Source: an uncultured Oscillospiraceae bacterium
GTDB taxonomy: Bacteria; Bacillota; Clostridia; Oscillospirales; Acutalibacteraceae
Direction: 5' to 3'
Assembly (NCBI GenBank): GCA_900543215.1
Contig: UQQR01000002.1
Span: forward strand, 62,001 to 126,000
DNA: 64,000 nucleotides
Shown here piece after piece: positions 50,677 through 59,955 of this stretch. The position numbers and the translations under genes are program-made. Numbering within the stretch: the first letter of the stretch is position 1; each line of letters opens with the position of its first letter. Under the pieces are notes generated by a model, which was given only the letters and a program-made list of their open reading frames with translations, searched no databases and had not been told where the DNA came from.

Positions 50677-53079
50677 ATGACTAAATACACCATTACAGCT
50701 CTTTCGTCAATGATAGAGCGCAAGTTATCACATAATTTCGGCGTAACTCCGGATCAGGCGTCAGATGAGCTTTTCTATAAAGCCTGTGTGCTCGTTCTGC
50801 TTGAAATAATGAGCGACCGCCGTGCGGAATTTAAAAAAACGGCGGACGCCGAAGAGGCAAAGACTGTTTATTATCTCAGTATGGAATTCTTAATGGGTCG
50901 TTCGCTTAAGAATACTCTTTTCAATCTTGACCTTACGGAAACTATGCGTAAGGCTTTGTCAAAATTCAAGGTTAAGCTTGACAGACTTTACGATTTCGAG
51001 CCCGATGCGGGACTCGGCAACGGCGGTCTCGGCCGTTTGGCGGCTTGCTTTTTGGACGCGCTTTCAACCGGCGGCTATCCGGCAATGGGCTATTGCATAC
51101 GCTATGAGTTGGGTATTTTCCGTCAGAAGCTGGTTGACGGCTGGCAGACCGAAATGCCCGATTTCTGGCTTCCCGGCGGCGGAGTTTGGCTTGAACAGCG
51201 TCCGGCATCGGCGGTTGATGTTCATTTCGACGGCAAAATAAACGAATGGTGGGACGGAAGCTACCATCACATCGAGCACACGGGTTACAATACCGTTCAC
51301 GCCATTCCCTATGACCTAATGGTTGCGGGCAAGGACGGCAAGACCGTAAATGTATTAAGGCTTTGGAGTGCCGAATGTCAGGACTTTGATATGTCCGCCT
51401 TTAATCAGGGAGACTATGTAAGAGCGCTTGAACAGCGCGCCATGACCGAGACAATTTCGAAGGTTCTTTACCCCGAGGACAATCATGTCGAGGGTAAATC
51501 GTTGAGACTGCGCCAGCAGTATTTCCTTGTTTCGGCTTCGGTTCAGGATATATTAAACCGCCATTTAAGAAAATATAACACGCTTGACAATCTTCCGGAA
51601 AAGGTTGCGATTCATATAAACGACACGCACCCGACCCTTTCGATACCCGAGCTTATGCGCTTTCTTCTTGACGAGTGCGGCTACGGTTGGGATAAGGCGT
51701 GGGATCTTGTAACCCGTACCGTTGCTTACACCAACCACACCGTTATGCCCGAAGCGCTTGAGTGCTGGTCCGAGGAGCTTATTAAGGAGCGTATTCCCCG
51801 TATCTATCAGATAATCAAGGAAATCGACCGCAGATTCAGGGGTGAGGTTCTTTCCCGTACAGGCGATCCGCTTGTGGTTGAGCGTACCGCGATAATTCAA
51901 AGCGGTGTTATAAGAATGGCAAACCTCTGCGTTGCCGCATGCCATACGGTAAACGGTGTTTCAAGACTTCACAGTGAGATACTCGTTGACGAGCTTTTCA
52001 AGGATTACGCAAAAATGACACCCGAAAAGTTCACCAATGTAACAAACGGTATAGCTCACCGCCGTTGGCTCTGCCAGGCAAACCCCGAGCTTACCTCTTA
52101 CCTTACCGAGCTTATAGGCGACGGCTTTGTGAAGAACGCCGAGGAGCTTGAAAAGCTTATGGCGTTTAAGGACGACAAGACCGTTCTTAAGAGATTAGAG
52201 GAAATAAAGAAAAATAACAAGGTTCGCTTTGCGGATTATGTTAAGGAGAATACCTCGATAGTTCTCGACCCCGATTCTGTATTCGATATGCAGGTAAAGC
52301 GCCTGCACGAATATAAGCGTCAGCATCTTAATGCGCTTAATATAATTTCCGAATATCTGTATCTTAAAAACAATCCGAATGCGGACTTTACTCCGAAAAC
52401 CTATATTTTCGGCGCTAAGGCGGCGGCAGGTTACCTCTTCGCGAAAGAGATAATACAGATGATATACAAGCTCTCCACCGTTATTGATAACGACCGCTCT
52501 GTAAACGATAAGCTTAAAATTCTCTTCCTTGAGGATTACAGGGTTACTATGGCGGAGCTTATGATTCCGTCCGCCGATATAAGCGAGCAGATTTCATTGG
52601 CTTCTACCGAGGCGAGCGGTACGGGCAATATGAAGCTTATGATGAACGGCGCTGTTACCCTCGGAACGGAGGACGGCGCGAATGTTGAAATACACGAGGC
52701 TGTGGGCGACGACAATATACTGATCTTCGGTATGCAGACGCCCGAGGTTCTGGCTCTTCAGAAGAACGGTTATTCGCCTATGCAGTATTACAACAACAAC
52801 GCGGAACTGCGTCAGGCGCTTGATTTTATAGGAAAGGGCATTGCGGGTCAGCCGTTTGACAATATCTATAATACTCTTAAAACGCACGACACTTATATGG
52901 CTCTTGCGGACTTTGCCGATTACCGCGCTACACAACAAAAGGCAAGCGCGCTTTACCGCAACCGCGATGTATGGAACAAAATGTCGCTTACCAATATCGC
53001 AAAATCCGGCATATTCTCGGCAGACCGCTCAATAGAAGAATATGCGAAGAATATTTGGCATTTGTCGCCCGTAAAATAA
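50677..53079 (+). CDS. glgP: Glycogen/alpha-glucan phosphorylase
   Basis: The 800-residue enzyme matches the GT35 family along its length: YLSMEFLMGRSLKN, AGLGNGGLGRLAACFLDALST, HINDTHPTLSIPELMR, and the pyridoxal phosphate site EASGTGNMKLMMNGAVTLGTEDGANVE with the Lys Schiff base. It splits glycogen or maltodextrin with phosphate, giving glucose 1-phosphate for the phosphoglucomutase at 43871. AGGAGAT precedes the ATG. The GH13 gene starts 5 bp after its stop and the two form an operon. Confidence 0.97.
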   Translation: MTKYTITALSSMIERKLSHNFGVTPDQASDELFYKACVLVLLEIMSDRRAEFKKTADAEEAKTVYYLSMEFLMGRSLKNTLFNLDLTETMRKALSKFKVKLDRLYDFEPDAGLGNGGLGRLAACFLDALSTGGYPAMGYCIRYELGIFRQKLVDGWQTEMPDFWLPGGGVWLEQRPASAVDVHFDGKINEWWDGSYHHIEHTGYNTVHAIPYDLMVAGKDGKTVNVLRLWSAECQDFDMSAFNQGDYVRALEQRAMTETISKVLYPEDNHVEGKSLRLRQQYFLVSASVQDILNRHLRKYNTLDNLPEKVAIHINDTHPTLSIPELMRFLLDECGYGWDKAWDLVTRTVAYTNHTVMPEALECWSEELIKERIPRIYQIIKEIDRRFRGEVLSRTGDPLVVERTAIIQSGVIRMANLCVAACHTVNGVSRLHSEILVDELFKDYAKMTPEKFTNVTNGIAHRRWLCQANPELTSYLTELIGDGFVKNAEELEKLMAFKDDKTVLKRLEEIKKNNKVRFADYVKENTSIVLDPDSVFDMQVKRLHEYKRQHLNALNIISEYLYLKNNPNADFTPKTYIFGAKAAAGYLFAKEIIQMIYKLSTVIDNDRSVNDKLKILFLEDYRVTMAELMIPSADISEQISLASTEASGTGNMKLMMNGAVTLGTEDGANVEIHEAVGDDNILIFGMQTPEVLALQKNGYSPMQYYNNNAELRQALDFIGKGIAGQPFDNIYNTLKTHDTYMALADFADYRATQQKASALYRNRDVWNKMSLTNIAKSGIFSADRSIEEYAKNIWHLSPVK

Positions 53080-53084
53080 ACAGT

Positions 53085-54938
53085 ATGCAATATTATCCTT
53101 TTGATTCAAGAAATCCTATTTACAGGAATAAACTCGGAGCTTTAGCCGAAGGGGAGACCCTTCGGCTAAAGCTGTTACTGCACAGGGACGCAAGAGTACA
53201 TAACGCCTACTTAAAGCTCAGAAACGATAACGGCGAAACAGTCAGGGAATTAAGACTGACGGCGGCGGACTTTCTTGATGAATACAGATTTTACGAGGGC
53301 GACATCACCCTCGGAGAAGGGCTTTATTGGTATCAGTTCAGATATACAAGCGATTACGGTGAATTTTGCGTTTCAAAGACAGATACCTCGCTCGGAATAG
53401 TGTCGGGCGAGGGCGGATGGTGGCAGCTTACTGTGTATAACCGCGGCTTTAATACTCCCGATTGGCTTGACGGCGGCATTATTTATCAGATCTTCCCCGA
53501 CCGCTTTTTTTCTTCGGGTGAAGAAAAGCAGAATGTTCCGGAGGACAGATTTATCTGCAAGGATTGGTATAAACAACCCGAATACCGCCAGATACCCGAG
53601 AAATGTACGCTCGGAAACGATTATTACGGCGGCGATTTCAAGGGAATTGAAGAAAAACTGCCGTATCTTAAATCGCTCGGCGTAAGCTGTATTTATCTGA
53701 ACCCCATATTCGAGGCGCACTCCAACCACCGCTACAACACCGCCGATTATATGAAGACCGACCCGTCTCTCGGTACGGAGGAGGAGCTTGTTTCGCTTAT
53801 AAAAGCGGCGGAAAAGCAGGGCATTTATTTGGTGCTTGACGGCGTTTTTTCCCACACGGGGGACGACAGTGTATATTTTAACTCAAAACACAGATACGGT
53901 ACCGACGGCGCCGCCTATTCGGAAGGCTCACCGTATCGCAGCTGGTATAAGTTCGGGAATTACCCGACGGGCTATGCCTGCTGGTGGGGCGTTCCGTCCC
54001 TGCCCGAAACCGAGGAAAACGACCTGTCCTTTTCCGATTTTATCACCGGTGAAAACGGCGTTATAAGATACTGGCTTAAAAAAGGCATAAAGGGCTGGAG
54101 GCTTGATGTCGCGGATGAGCTGCCCGATGAATTTCTCGACAGAATACGCCTTGCCGTTAAGTCCGAGGGCGAGGACAATTACCTTTTGGGCGAGGTATGG
54201 GAGGACGCTACAAACAAGATAAGCTACGGAAGCCGCCGCAGATTTTTAAGAGGCCGCCAGCTTGACTCGGTTATGAATTATCCCTTTGCGAACGCAATAG
54301 TCGATTTTGTGAAAAACGGCAATTCGCAGGATCTTTACAATACGGTGCTTAATATTTTGGAGAACTATCCTCCGCAGGCGGTAAAGCTCCTTATGAATCA
54401 TATCGGCACTCACGATACGGCGAGAATTCTGACCGTCCTTGCAAGCAATATGTCCGAAACGGGCGACCGCAGGTGGCAGTCGGAACAAACCCTGAGCGGC
54501 GAGCAATATGCTGACGGGGTAAGGCTTTTAAAACTTGCCGCTGTTTTGCAGTTTACACTGCCGGGTGTGCCGTCTGTTTATTACGGTGACGAAGCCGGTC
54601 TTACGGGATACGGCGACCCGTTTTGCCGTGCGGGCTACCCGTGGGGCAGAGAAAACAGGGAGCTTATAGATTTTTATAAAACGCTCGGACAGTTCAGGCG
54701 TTCTTCACCCGTATTTGCATCGGGTGATTTTATACCCGTTTATGCGCAAAACGCTGTTTTTGCTTTTATCCGTAAGAAAGGGAAAAGCGCTGTGCTTACG
54801 GCTGTAAATTCGGGGAACGCTTCGGCGGAAATCGAAGTTCCCTCGGAATACCGCGGCGCAAAGCCCGTATTCGGCGGTAAGGCGGAAAACGGCAGGCTTA
54901 AAATAGGACCCCGTGATTTTGCGATACTGGCACTTTAA
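53085..54938 (+). CDS. GH13 family alpha-glucan hydrolase (cyclomaltodextrinase/neopullulanase type)
   Basis: The 617-residue protein has an N-terminal beta domain of the CBM34 type (about 1-130, with WYQFRYTSDYGEF). A GH13 barrel follows: IIYQIFPDRF, LDGVFSHTGDD (region I), GWRLDVADELPDEF (region II with the nucleophile Asp), LLGEVWED (region III with the acid Glu) and NHIGTHDTARI (region IV). It has no signal peptide, so it acts in the cytoplasm, probably trimming branched dextrins that GlgP cannot. The ATG at 53085 is 5 bp after the glgP stop and has no good ribosome site, so it depends on coupled translation. Confidence 0.9.
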   Translation: MQYYPFDSRNPIYRNKLGALAEGETLRLKLLLHRDARVHNAYLKLRNDNGETVRELRLTAADFLDEYRFYEGDITLGEGLYWYQFRYTSDYGEFCVSKTDTSLGIVSGEGGWWQLTVYNRGFNTPDWLDGGIIYQIFPDRFFSSGEEKQNVPEDRFICKDWYKQPEYRQIPEKCTLGNDYYGGDFKGIEEKLPYLKSLGVSCIYLNPIFEAHSNHRYNTADYMKTDPSLGTEEELVSLIKAAEKQGIYLVLDGVFSHTGDDSVYFNSKHRYGTDGAAYSEGSPYRSWYKFGNYPTGYACWWGVPSLPETEENDLSFSDFITGENGVIRYWLKKGIKGWRLDVADELPDEFLDRIRLAVKSEGEDNYLLGEVWEDATNKISYGSRRRFLRGRQLDSVMNYPFANAIVDFVKNGNSQDLYNTVLNILENYPPQAVKLLMNHIGTHDTARILTVLASNMSETGDRRWQSEQTLSGEQYADGVRLLKLAAVLQFTLPGVPSVYYGDEAGLTGYGDPFCRAGYPWGRENRELIDFYKTLGQFRRSSPVFASGDFIPVYAQNAVFAFIRKKGKSAVLTAVNSGNASAEIEVPSEYRGAKPVFGGKAENGRLKIGPRDFAILAL

Positions 54939-54942
54939 AATT

Positions 54943-54980
54943 CGGCGCTGTTCGAAATAACAGCGCCGCTTGTTATTTTC
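54943..54980 (+). terminator. Terminator of glgP-GH13
   Basis: CGGCGCTGTT (54943-54952) pairs with AACAGCGCCG (54959-54968), 6-nt loop, followed by a T-rich tract. Confidence 0.88.
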
Positions 54981-55051
54981 GACAATTTGAACGGTGAGGT
55001 TATGGTTAAATTGTAATTATGAACAAACTTTGAAAAAAAGGTCGGGTTTTG

Positions 55052-55080
55052 TTGACTTTGAGGACAAGCTGTGTTACGAT
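55052..55080 (+). promoter_or_regulatory. Promoter of xpt
   Basis: TTGACT (55052-55057), 17 bp, TACGAT (55075-55080), starting a transcript about 20 nt before the riboswitch. Confidence 0.7.
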
Positions 55081-55106
55081 AAGGTTACAGAAAATTTAAT
55101 AGTTTT

Positions 55107-55172
55107 GCCAATATAGGTTTGGATTGTGGCCCAAATGTTTCTACCGCACGCCTTTAAGTTGCGACTATTGGT
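55107..55172 (+). ncRNA. Guanine-class purine riboswitch aptamer upstream of xpt
   Basis: P1 pairs CCAATA (55108-55113) with TATTGG (55166-55171). P2 pairs TTTGG with CCAAA (55118-55122, 55131-55135). The conserved J2/3 strand GTTTCTACC is at 55137-55145. P3 is GCA/TGC around a loop with GCCTTTAA. J3/1 is GAC (55163-55165); its C at 55165 matches the specificity base that selects guanine or hypoxanthine over adenine. Placement before xpt agrees. Confidence 0.93.
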
Positions 55173-55219
55173 TGCTTATATCACAGGTTGTTTTTTAACC
55201 TGCGTTTAAGCGTTTTTAT

Positions 55220-55262
55220 TATTGGCAAGCAGACTTTTTAAAAAAAGTCTGTTTTTGTTTTT
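55220..55262 (+). terminator. Expression platform terminator of the guanine riboswitch
   Basis: CAGACTTTT (55230-55238) pairs with AAAAGTCTG (55243-55251), followed by a T-rich tract. TATTGGCAA (55220-55228), directly before the stem, can pair perfectly with TTGCCAATA (55105-55113), which includes the P1 5' strand. That offers an alternative fold when no purine is bound. A further CAGGTT/AACCTG hairpin lies at 55184-55202. Confidence 0.8.
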
Positions 55263-55285
55263 CTTAAAAGGAGATTTCGCAATTT

Positions 55286-55858
55286 ATGAAAGCCTTGGAG
55301 CAGAAGATAGTTAAGGAAGGAACGGTTCTTCCGGGAAATATTCTTAAAGTAGGCTCGTTTTTAAATCATCAGATAGATGTAGACTTTACTATGGAAATGG
55401 GAAAGGAAATAGCCGAGCTTTTTAAGGATGACGGCGTTACCAAAATACTGACGATCGAAACATCGGGCATTGCGATAGCCGTAGGCGCGGGCGCCGCGCT
55501 TCATGTGCCGGTGGTTTTCGCGAAAAAGCATAAATCAAGCAATGTTTCGGGCGAGGTTTATAAAACCGTGGTTCATTCTTATACCCACGGCACCGATTAC
55601 AATGTGGTGGTTGAAAAGAATTACCTTAATTCGGAAGACAAAATTTTAATAGTTGACGATTTTCTTGCAAACGGTAAGGCTTTAAAAGGTCTTATTGATA
55701 TAGTTAATCAGGCGGGCGCCTCGCTAGCGGGAGCGTCCTGCGCAATTGAAAAAGGCTTTCAGCACGGCGGCGATGAACTTCGTGCCGACGGCATAAAGGT
55801 CGAATCACTTGCGATAATCGACAGTATGGAGAACGGCACGGTCGTTTTCAGGGACTGA
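55286..55858 (+). CDS. xpt: Xanthine phosphoribosyltransferase
   Basis: The 190-residue enzyme starts MKALEQKIVKEGTVLPGNILKVGSFLNHQIDV, as in Xpt proteins, and has the PRPP loop KILIVDDFLANGKALKGLIDIV. It converts xanthine (and often guanine) plus PRPP to the nucleotide for purine salvage. AGGAG lies about 12 nt upstream of the ATG, a long spacing. A guanine riboswitch with terminator controls it: high guanine should stop transcription. A nucleoside-type uptake system follows, without a terminator between, so it may share this control. Confidence 0.95.
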   Translation: MKALEQKIVKEGTVLPGNILKVGSFLNHQIDVDFTMEMGKEIAELFKDDGVTKILTIETSGIAIAVGAGAALHVPVVFAKKHKSSNVSGEVYKTVVHSYTHGTDYNVVVEKNYLNSEDKILIVDDFLANGKALKGLIDIVNQAGASLAGASCAIEKGFQHGGDELRADGIKVESLAIIDSMENGTVVFRD

Positions 55859-55917
55859 TCGGATAAACGCGGAAAAATCCGCTTATCAAATAAATAATTT
55901 TTCGGAGGAAGAAAATT

Positions 55918-57189
55918 ATGAAGAAACTCACAGCAATGCTTCTTTGCCTTGCAATGCTCTTTGCGTTTGCAGGCTGCGGCAGCAAAGACACAAGCTCGGA
56001 CTCTAAGGGCGGCAGCAAAAAGGTTCTCTCAATCGACGAGGTTGAAAAGACCGTTCCCGCTAAGATGAACAAGGTTGAAAAGGACAAGTTCAAAATCGGC
56101 CTTATCTGCCTTCACGACGAAAACTCCACCTATGACAACAACTTCATCCAGGCCCTTAAAGAGGCTCAGAAGGATTTAGGTCTTAAGGACGAGCAGGTTC
56201 TTATAAAAACCAACATAGGCGAGACAGACGCTTGCTACACAGCGGCAGCAGAGCTTGCGGACGCCGGCTGCAATGTAATCTTCGCAGACTCCTTCGGTCA
56301 TGAAAGCTTTGTAATGCAGGCTGCCGGCGAATATCCGGATGTTCAGTTCTGCCATGCTACCGGTACAAAGGCTCAGACCGCTAAGATTGCCAACTTCCAC
56401 AATGCTTTCGCTTCTATATATCAGGGCAGATACCTTGCAGGCGTTGCCGCAGGTATGAAGCTTAAGGAAATGATTGATAACGGCACCATCACCGCTGACA
56501 AGGCTGTTATCGGTTATGTAGGCGCATTCGACTATGCCGAAGTTGTTTCAGGTATGACTTCATTCTTCCTCGGCGCCCGTTCCGTATGCGAATCCGCTAC
56601 AATGAAGGTTACCTACACCAACTCTTGGTTTGATATTGCGAAGGAAAAAGAGGCTGCTCTTAACCTTATCAATTCAGGCTGCGTTCTTATAAGCCAGCAC
56701 GCCGATTCAGAGGGCGCTCCCAAGGCTTGTGAAGAAAAGAATGTACCGAATGTTGCTTACAACATCAGCACCATTTCGATGGGTCCGAACACTGCGCTTA
56801 TCTCTTCTAAGATCGACTGGGCTCCCTACTTCAAGAAGATCATAAACGCTGCTCTTGAAGGCGGCACAATTCCGTCTGACTACTGCGGCACAATATCCGA
56901 AGGCTATGTTGCTTTGACCGAGCTTAACGAAAAGGTTGCCGCTGCAGGCACAAAGGAAAAGCTTGAAGAGGTTAAGGCTAAGCTTGTTTCCGGCGAATTA
57001 AAGGTATTTGATACCTCAACATTCACTGTGAACGGCAAAAAGCTCGACAGCTACACAGCCGATGTTGTTGATAAGGGCGATTTCGTTCCGGACAGCGAGG
57101 TTGTTAAGGACGGTCAGTTCGAGGAATCCACCTTCAGATCTGCTCCTTACTTTGATATTAAATACATCGACGGTATAAGCAAGAGCTAA
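55918..57189 (+). CDS. BMP-family lipoprotein, purine nucleoside ABC transporter substrate-binding subunit
   Basis: The 423-residue protein has a lipoprotein signal (MKKLTAMLLCLAML, lipobox AFAGC, Cys about residue 19), a Ser/Lys linker, and a BMP/PnrA domain with KIGLICLHDENSTYDNNFIQAL, DSFGHESFVMQAAGEYPDVQF, FHNAFASIYQGRYLAGVAAGMKL and IGYVGAFDYAEVVSG. The family binds purine nucleosides outside the membrane. Codons here are more GC-rich and regular than in neighbours, as in strongly expressed genes. It lies 59 bp after xpt and is separated from the ATPase gene by a hairpin with a modest T-tract. Confidence 0.93.
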   Translation: MKKLTAMLLCLAMLFAFAGCGSKDTSSDSKGGSKKVLSIDEVEKTVPAKMNKVEKDKFKIGLICLHDENSTYDNNFIQALKEAQKDLGLKDEQVLIKTNIGETDACYTAAAELADAGCNVIFADSFGHESFVMQAAGEYPDVQFCHATGTKAQTAKIANFHNAFASIYQGRYLAGVAAGMKLKEMIDNGTITADKAVIGYVGAFDYAEVVSGMTSFFLGARSVCESATMKVTYTNSWFDIAKEKEAALNLINSGCVLISQHADSEGAPKACEEKNVPNVAYNISTISMGPNTALISSKIDWAPYFKKIINAALEGGTIPSDYCGTISEGYVALTELNEKVAAAGTKEKLEEVKAKLVSGELKVFDTSTFTVNGKKLDSYTADVVDKGDFVPDSEVVKDGQFEESTFRSAPYFDIKYIDGISKS

Positions 57190-57203
57190 AAAACCGCATT
57201 TTG

Positions 57204-57243
57204 GGCGGAGCGACTTTCTCGCTCCGCCTTGACTTCTTTTTTA
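57204..57243 (+). terminator. Partial terminator between substrate-binding and ATPase genes
   Basis: GGCGGAGCGA (57204-57213) pairs with TCGCTCCGCC (57219-57228) around CTTTC, then TTGACTTCTTTTTT, an interrupted T-tract. The permease and ATPase genes have no other clear promoter, so leakage through this hairpin probably sets a lower level than for the binding protein. Confidence 0.8.
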
Positions 57244-57323
57244 ATACGGCTCAGGGCTGAAAAGAGAACGGAGTAAGATGCATTTTCTTTTGAACTTTGA
57301 GCGAACGGAAAGGTGAGATTTTT

Positions 57324-58862
57324 TTGAGTAACGCGGCAATAGAATTGCGTGGTATTACCAAACGCTTCGGCAAGATTACAGCCAACAAAAATGTAAATCT
57401 TTCGGTTTACGGCGGCGAGATTTTGTCTCTGTTGGGTGAAAACGGCAGCGGTAAAACAACGCTTATGAATATGCTTTCGGGAATATACTACCCCGATGAG
57501 GGAGAGATATTCATAAACGGCGAAGAGGCGGTTATCCGCTCGCCTAAGGACGCATTCAATTATAAAATCGGTATGATACATCAGCATTTTAAGCTTATAG
57601 ATGTATTTTCCGCCGCGGAAAATATCGTACTCGGTCTTAAGGAAGAGGGGCGCTACGATATTAAAAAGGTAACTGCGAGGGTTAAAAACATAAGCGAAAA
57701 ATACGGCTTTGATATAGACCCAAACAAAAAAATATACGAAATGTCGGTTTCCGAAAAGCAGACCGTTGAAATAGTAAAGGTGCTCTACAGGGGCGCTGAT
57801 ATACTTATACTTGACGAGCCTACCGCGGTGCTTACTCCTCAGGAGACCCAAAAGCTTTTTGCGGTACTCCGCCGTATGCGCGACGACGGCAAGGCTATAA
57901 TTATTATTACCCACAAACTGCACGAGGTTCTCTCGCTTTCCGACCGTGTTGCGGTTCTCAGAAAGGGCGAATACATCGGAACCGTAAACACCGCTGAAAC
58001 AAGCGAATCCGAGCTTACCGAAATGATGGTCGGCAAAAAGGTATCGCTTAACATCGACCGCACTGAATCTGAAAATACCGCCGACAGGCTTATGATAAAG
58101 GGACTTGACCTTTACGACGAAAACGGTGTCAAGGTGCTTGACGATATATCCTTTACCGCAAAAAGCGGCGAAATATTGGGTATTGCCGGTATTGCCGGCA
58201 GCGGTCAGCGCGAATTGCTTGAAGCGATTGCAGGACTTTTAAAGGTAAGCAGCGGCGAAATTATTTACAATAACCCGAAAACGGGAACAGAGGAAAATTT
58301 AAGGGACAAGACCCCCATTCAGATAAGAGAACTCGGCGTTCGTCTTTCATTTGTACCGGAGGACAGGCTCGGTATGGGGCTTGTCGGTAATATGGATATT
58401 GTGGATAATATGATGCTCAGAAGCTACCGCAGAGGAAAATCGGTATTTGTAAACCGTCAGTCTCCGAAAAAGCTTGCCGAGGATATTATAAAGGACCTTG
58501 AAATAGCAACTCCGAGTGCTAATACACCCGTTCGCCGTCTTTCGGGCGGTAATGTGCAAAAGGTGCTTGTAGGCCGTGAAATTGCGGCGTCCCCGACCGT
58601 TCTTATGGCGGCTTACCCCGTAAGAGGTCTCGATATTAACTCCTCTTATATGATATACAATCTTCTTAATAAGCAAAAGGAAAACGGCGTTGCGGTTATA
58701 TTCGTCGGCGAGGATCTGGATGTTTTAACCGAGCTGTGCGACAGGATTATGGTAATAGGCTCGGGCAGAGTAACGGGAATACTTGACGGCAGAACCGCCG
58801 ATAAAAATGAGATTGGCTTACTTATGACTAAAACAAACGGAGGCGCCGAAAATGAAAACTAA
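57324..58862 (+). CDS. Nucleoside-type ABC transporter ATPase, duplicated domains
   Basis: The 512-residue protein has two ABC domains. The first has GENGSGKTT, signature MSVSEKQTVEI and ILILDEPTAVL. The second has GIAGSGQRELLEAIAG, RLSGGNVQKVLVGREIA, and a Walker B in which the usual Asp-Glu is replaced (VLMAAYPVRGLDI), so only the first site is likely to cut ATP. This asymmetry is usual in the YufO/NupO/RbsA group. It drives purine nucleoside import with the two permeases that follow. The TTG at 57324 is preferred, with AAGGTGAG in front. It overlaps the permease gene by 11 bp. Confidence 0.93.
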   Translation: MSNAAIELRGITKRFGKITANKNVNLSVYGGEILSLLGENGSGKTTLMNMLSGIYYPDEGEIFINGEEAVIRSPKDAFNYKIGMIHQHFKLIDVFSAAENIVLGLKEEGRYDIKKVTARVKNISEKYGFDIDPNKKIYEMSVSEKQTVEIVKVLYRGADILILDEPTAVLTPQETQKLFAVLRRMRDDGKAIIIITHKLHEVLSLSDRVAVLRKGEYIGTVNTAETSESELTEMMVGKKVSLNIDRTESENTADRLMIKGLDLYDENGVKVLDDISFTAKSGEILGIAGIAGSGQRELLEAIAGLLKVSSGEIIYNNPKTGTEENLRDKTPIQIRELGVRLSFVPEDRLGMGLVGNMDIVDNMMLRSYRRGKSVFVNRQSPKKLAEDIIKDLEIATPSANTPVRRLSGGNVQKVLVGREIAASPTVLMAAYPVRGLDINSSYMIYNLLNKQKENGVAVIFVGEDLDVLTELCDRIMVIGSGRVTGILDGRTADKNEIGLLMTKTNGGAENEN

Positions 58863-59955
58863 TGAAAAGCACACTCGGGAACCGCTGTTTCACATAACGA
58901 AGCGCTCCGATATAATATGGTGGAAGGCGTGGCTCATAAGGGCAATCGCTATTATTGCCGCACTCGTCGTATGCTCGTTTGTAATAATCGCTCTTACAAA
59001 ATATAATCCTCTTCAGGTTTATAAAACAATGATAAACGGCAGCTTCGGCTCGGAGAGAAAGATTTGGATACTGTTTCAGAATATAGCAATGCTGCTTTGC
59101 ATATCCCTCGCGGTTACGCCCGCATTTAAAATGCGCTTCTGGAACCTCGGTGCAGAGGGACAGGTGCTTGTGGGAGGTCTTGCAAGTGCCGCCTGTATGT
59201 TCTACTTTAAGGACAGTCTGCCGAACGGAGTTTTAATTCCGATAATGCTTGCCGCAAGTATTTTGGGCGGCGTTATATGGGGCGTTATACCTGCGTTTTT
59301 CAAGGCAAACTGGGGTACAAACGAAAGCCTTTTCACCCTTATGATGAACTATGTGGCAACACAGCTTGTGGCGTTCTTTATAATGGTCTGGGTTCCGAGC
59401 GGTTCAAGCGTTATGGGCGTTATAAACCAGATGACAAGAAGCGGCTGGCTGCCCGATATATTCGGTCAAAAATATTTGCTTAATATTATTGTGGTCGCCG
59501 TTGTTACCGTGATAATGTTTATTTACCTTAAATACAGCAAGCAGGGCTATGAGATTTCGGTAGTTGGTGAAAGCGAAAACACTGCGAGATACATAGGCAT
59601 AAATGTTAAAAAGGTAATAATCCGCACTATGGTAATTTCGGGCGCAGTGTGCGGACTTGCGGGCTTTTTGCTTGTATCGGGCACAAATCACACGGTATCC
59701 ACAAACCTTGCGGGCGGTATGGGCTTTACCGCGATAATGGTTTCGTGGCTCGCAAAGTTTAACCCCGTTGTTATGACGCTTACTTCATTCCTGATAGTAT
59801 TTCTGCAAAGGGGTGCGGGCGAGATAGCTACGGCTTTCCGCCTTAACGAAAGTGTTTCGGACATACTTACGGGCATAATAATCTTCTTTATAATAGGATG
59901 CGAGTTCTTTATAAATTACCGCATAAATGTTCGCTCTAAAAAGGAGGCCAAATAA
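58852..59955 (+). CDS. Nucleoside-type ABC transporter permease 1
   Basis: The 367-residue membrane protein has about nine helices and the conserved FKMRFWNLGAEGQVLVGGLASA segment of the BPD_transp_2 (YufP/NupP) permeases, later YEISVVGESENTARYIGINVKKVII. It starts 11 bp inside the ATPase gene and its last base is the first base of the second permease gene, so the three are made together. With permease 2 it forms the channel for nucleoside uptake. Confidence 0.93.
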   Translation: MKTNEKHTREPLFHITKRSDIIWWKAWLIRAIAIIAALVVCSFVIIALTKYNPLQVYKTMINGSFGSERKIWILFQNIAMLLCISLAVTPAFKMRFWNLGAEGQVLVGGLASAACMFYFKDSLPNGVLIPIMLAASILGGVIWGVIPAFFKANWGTNESLFTLMMNYVATQLVAFFIMVWVPSGSSVMGVINQMTRSGWLPDIFGQKYLLNIIVVAVVTVIMFIYLKYSKQGYEISVVGESENTARYIGINVKKVIIRTMVISGAVCGLAGFLLVSGTNHTVSTNLAGGMGFTAIMVSWLAKFNPVVMTLTSFLIVFLQRGAGEIATAFRLNESVSDILTGIIIFFIIGCEFFINYRINVRSKKEAK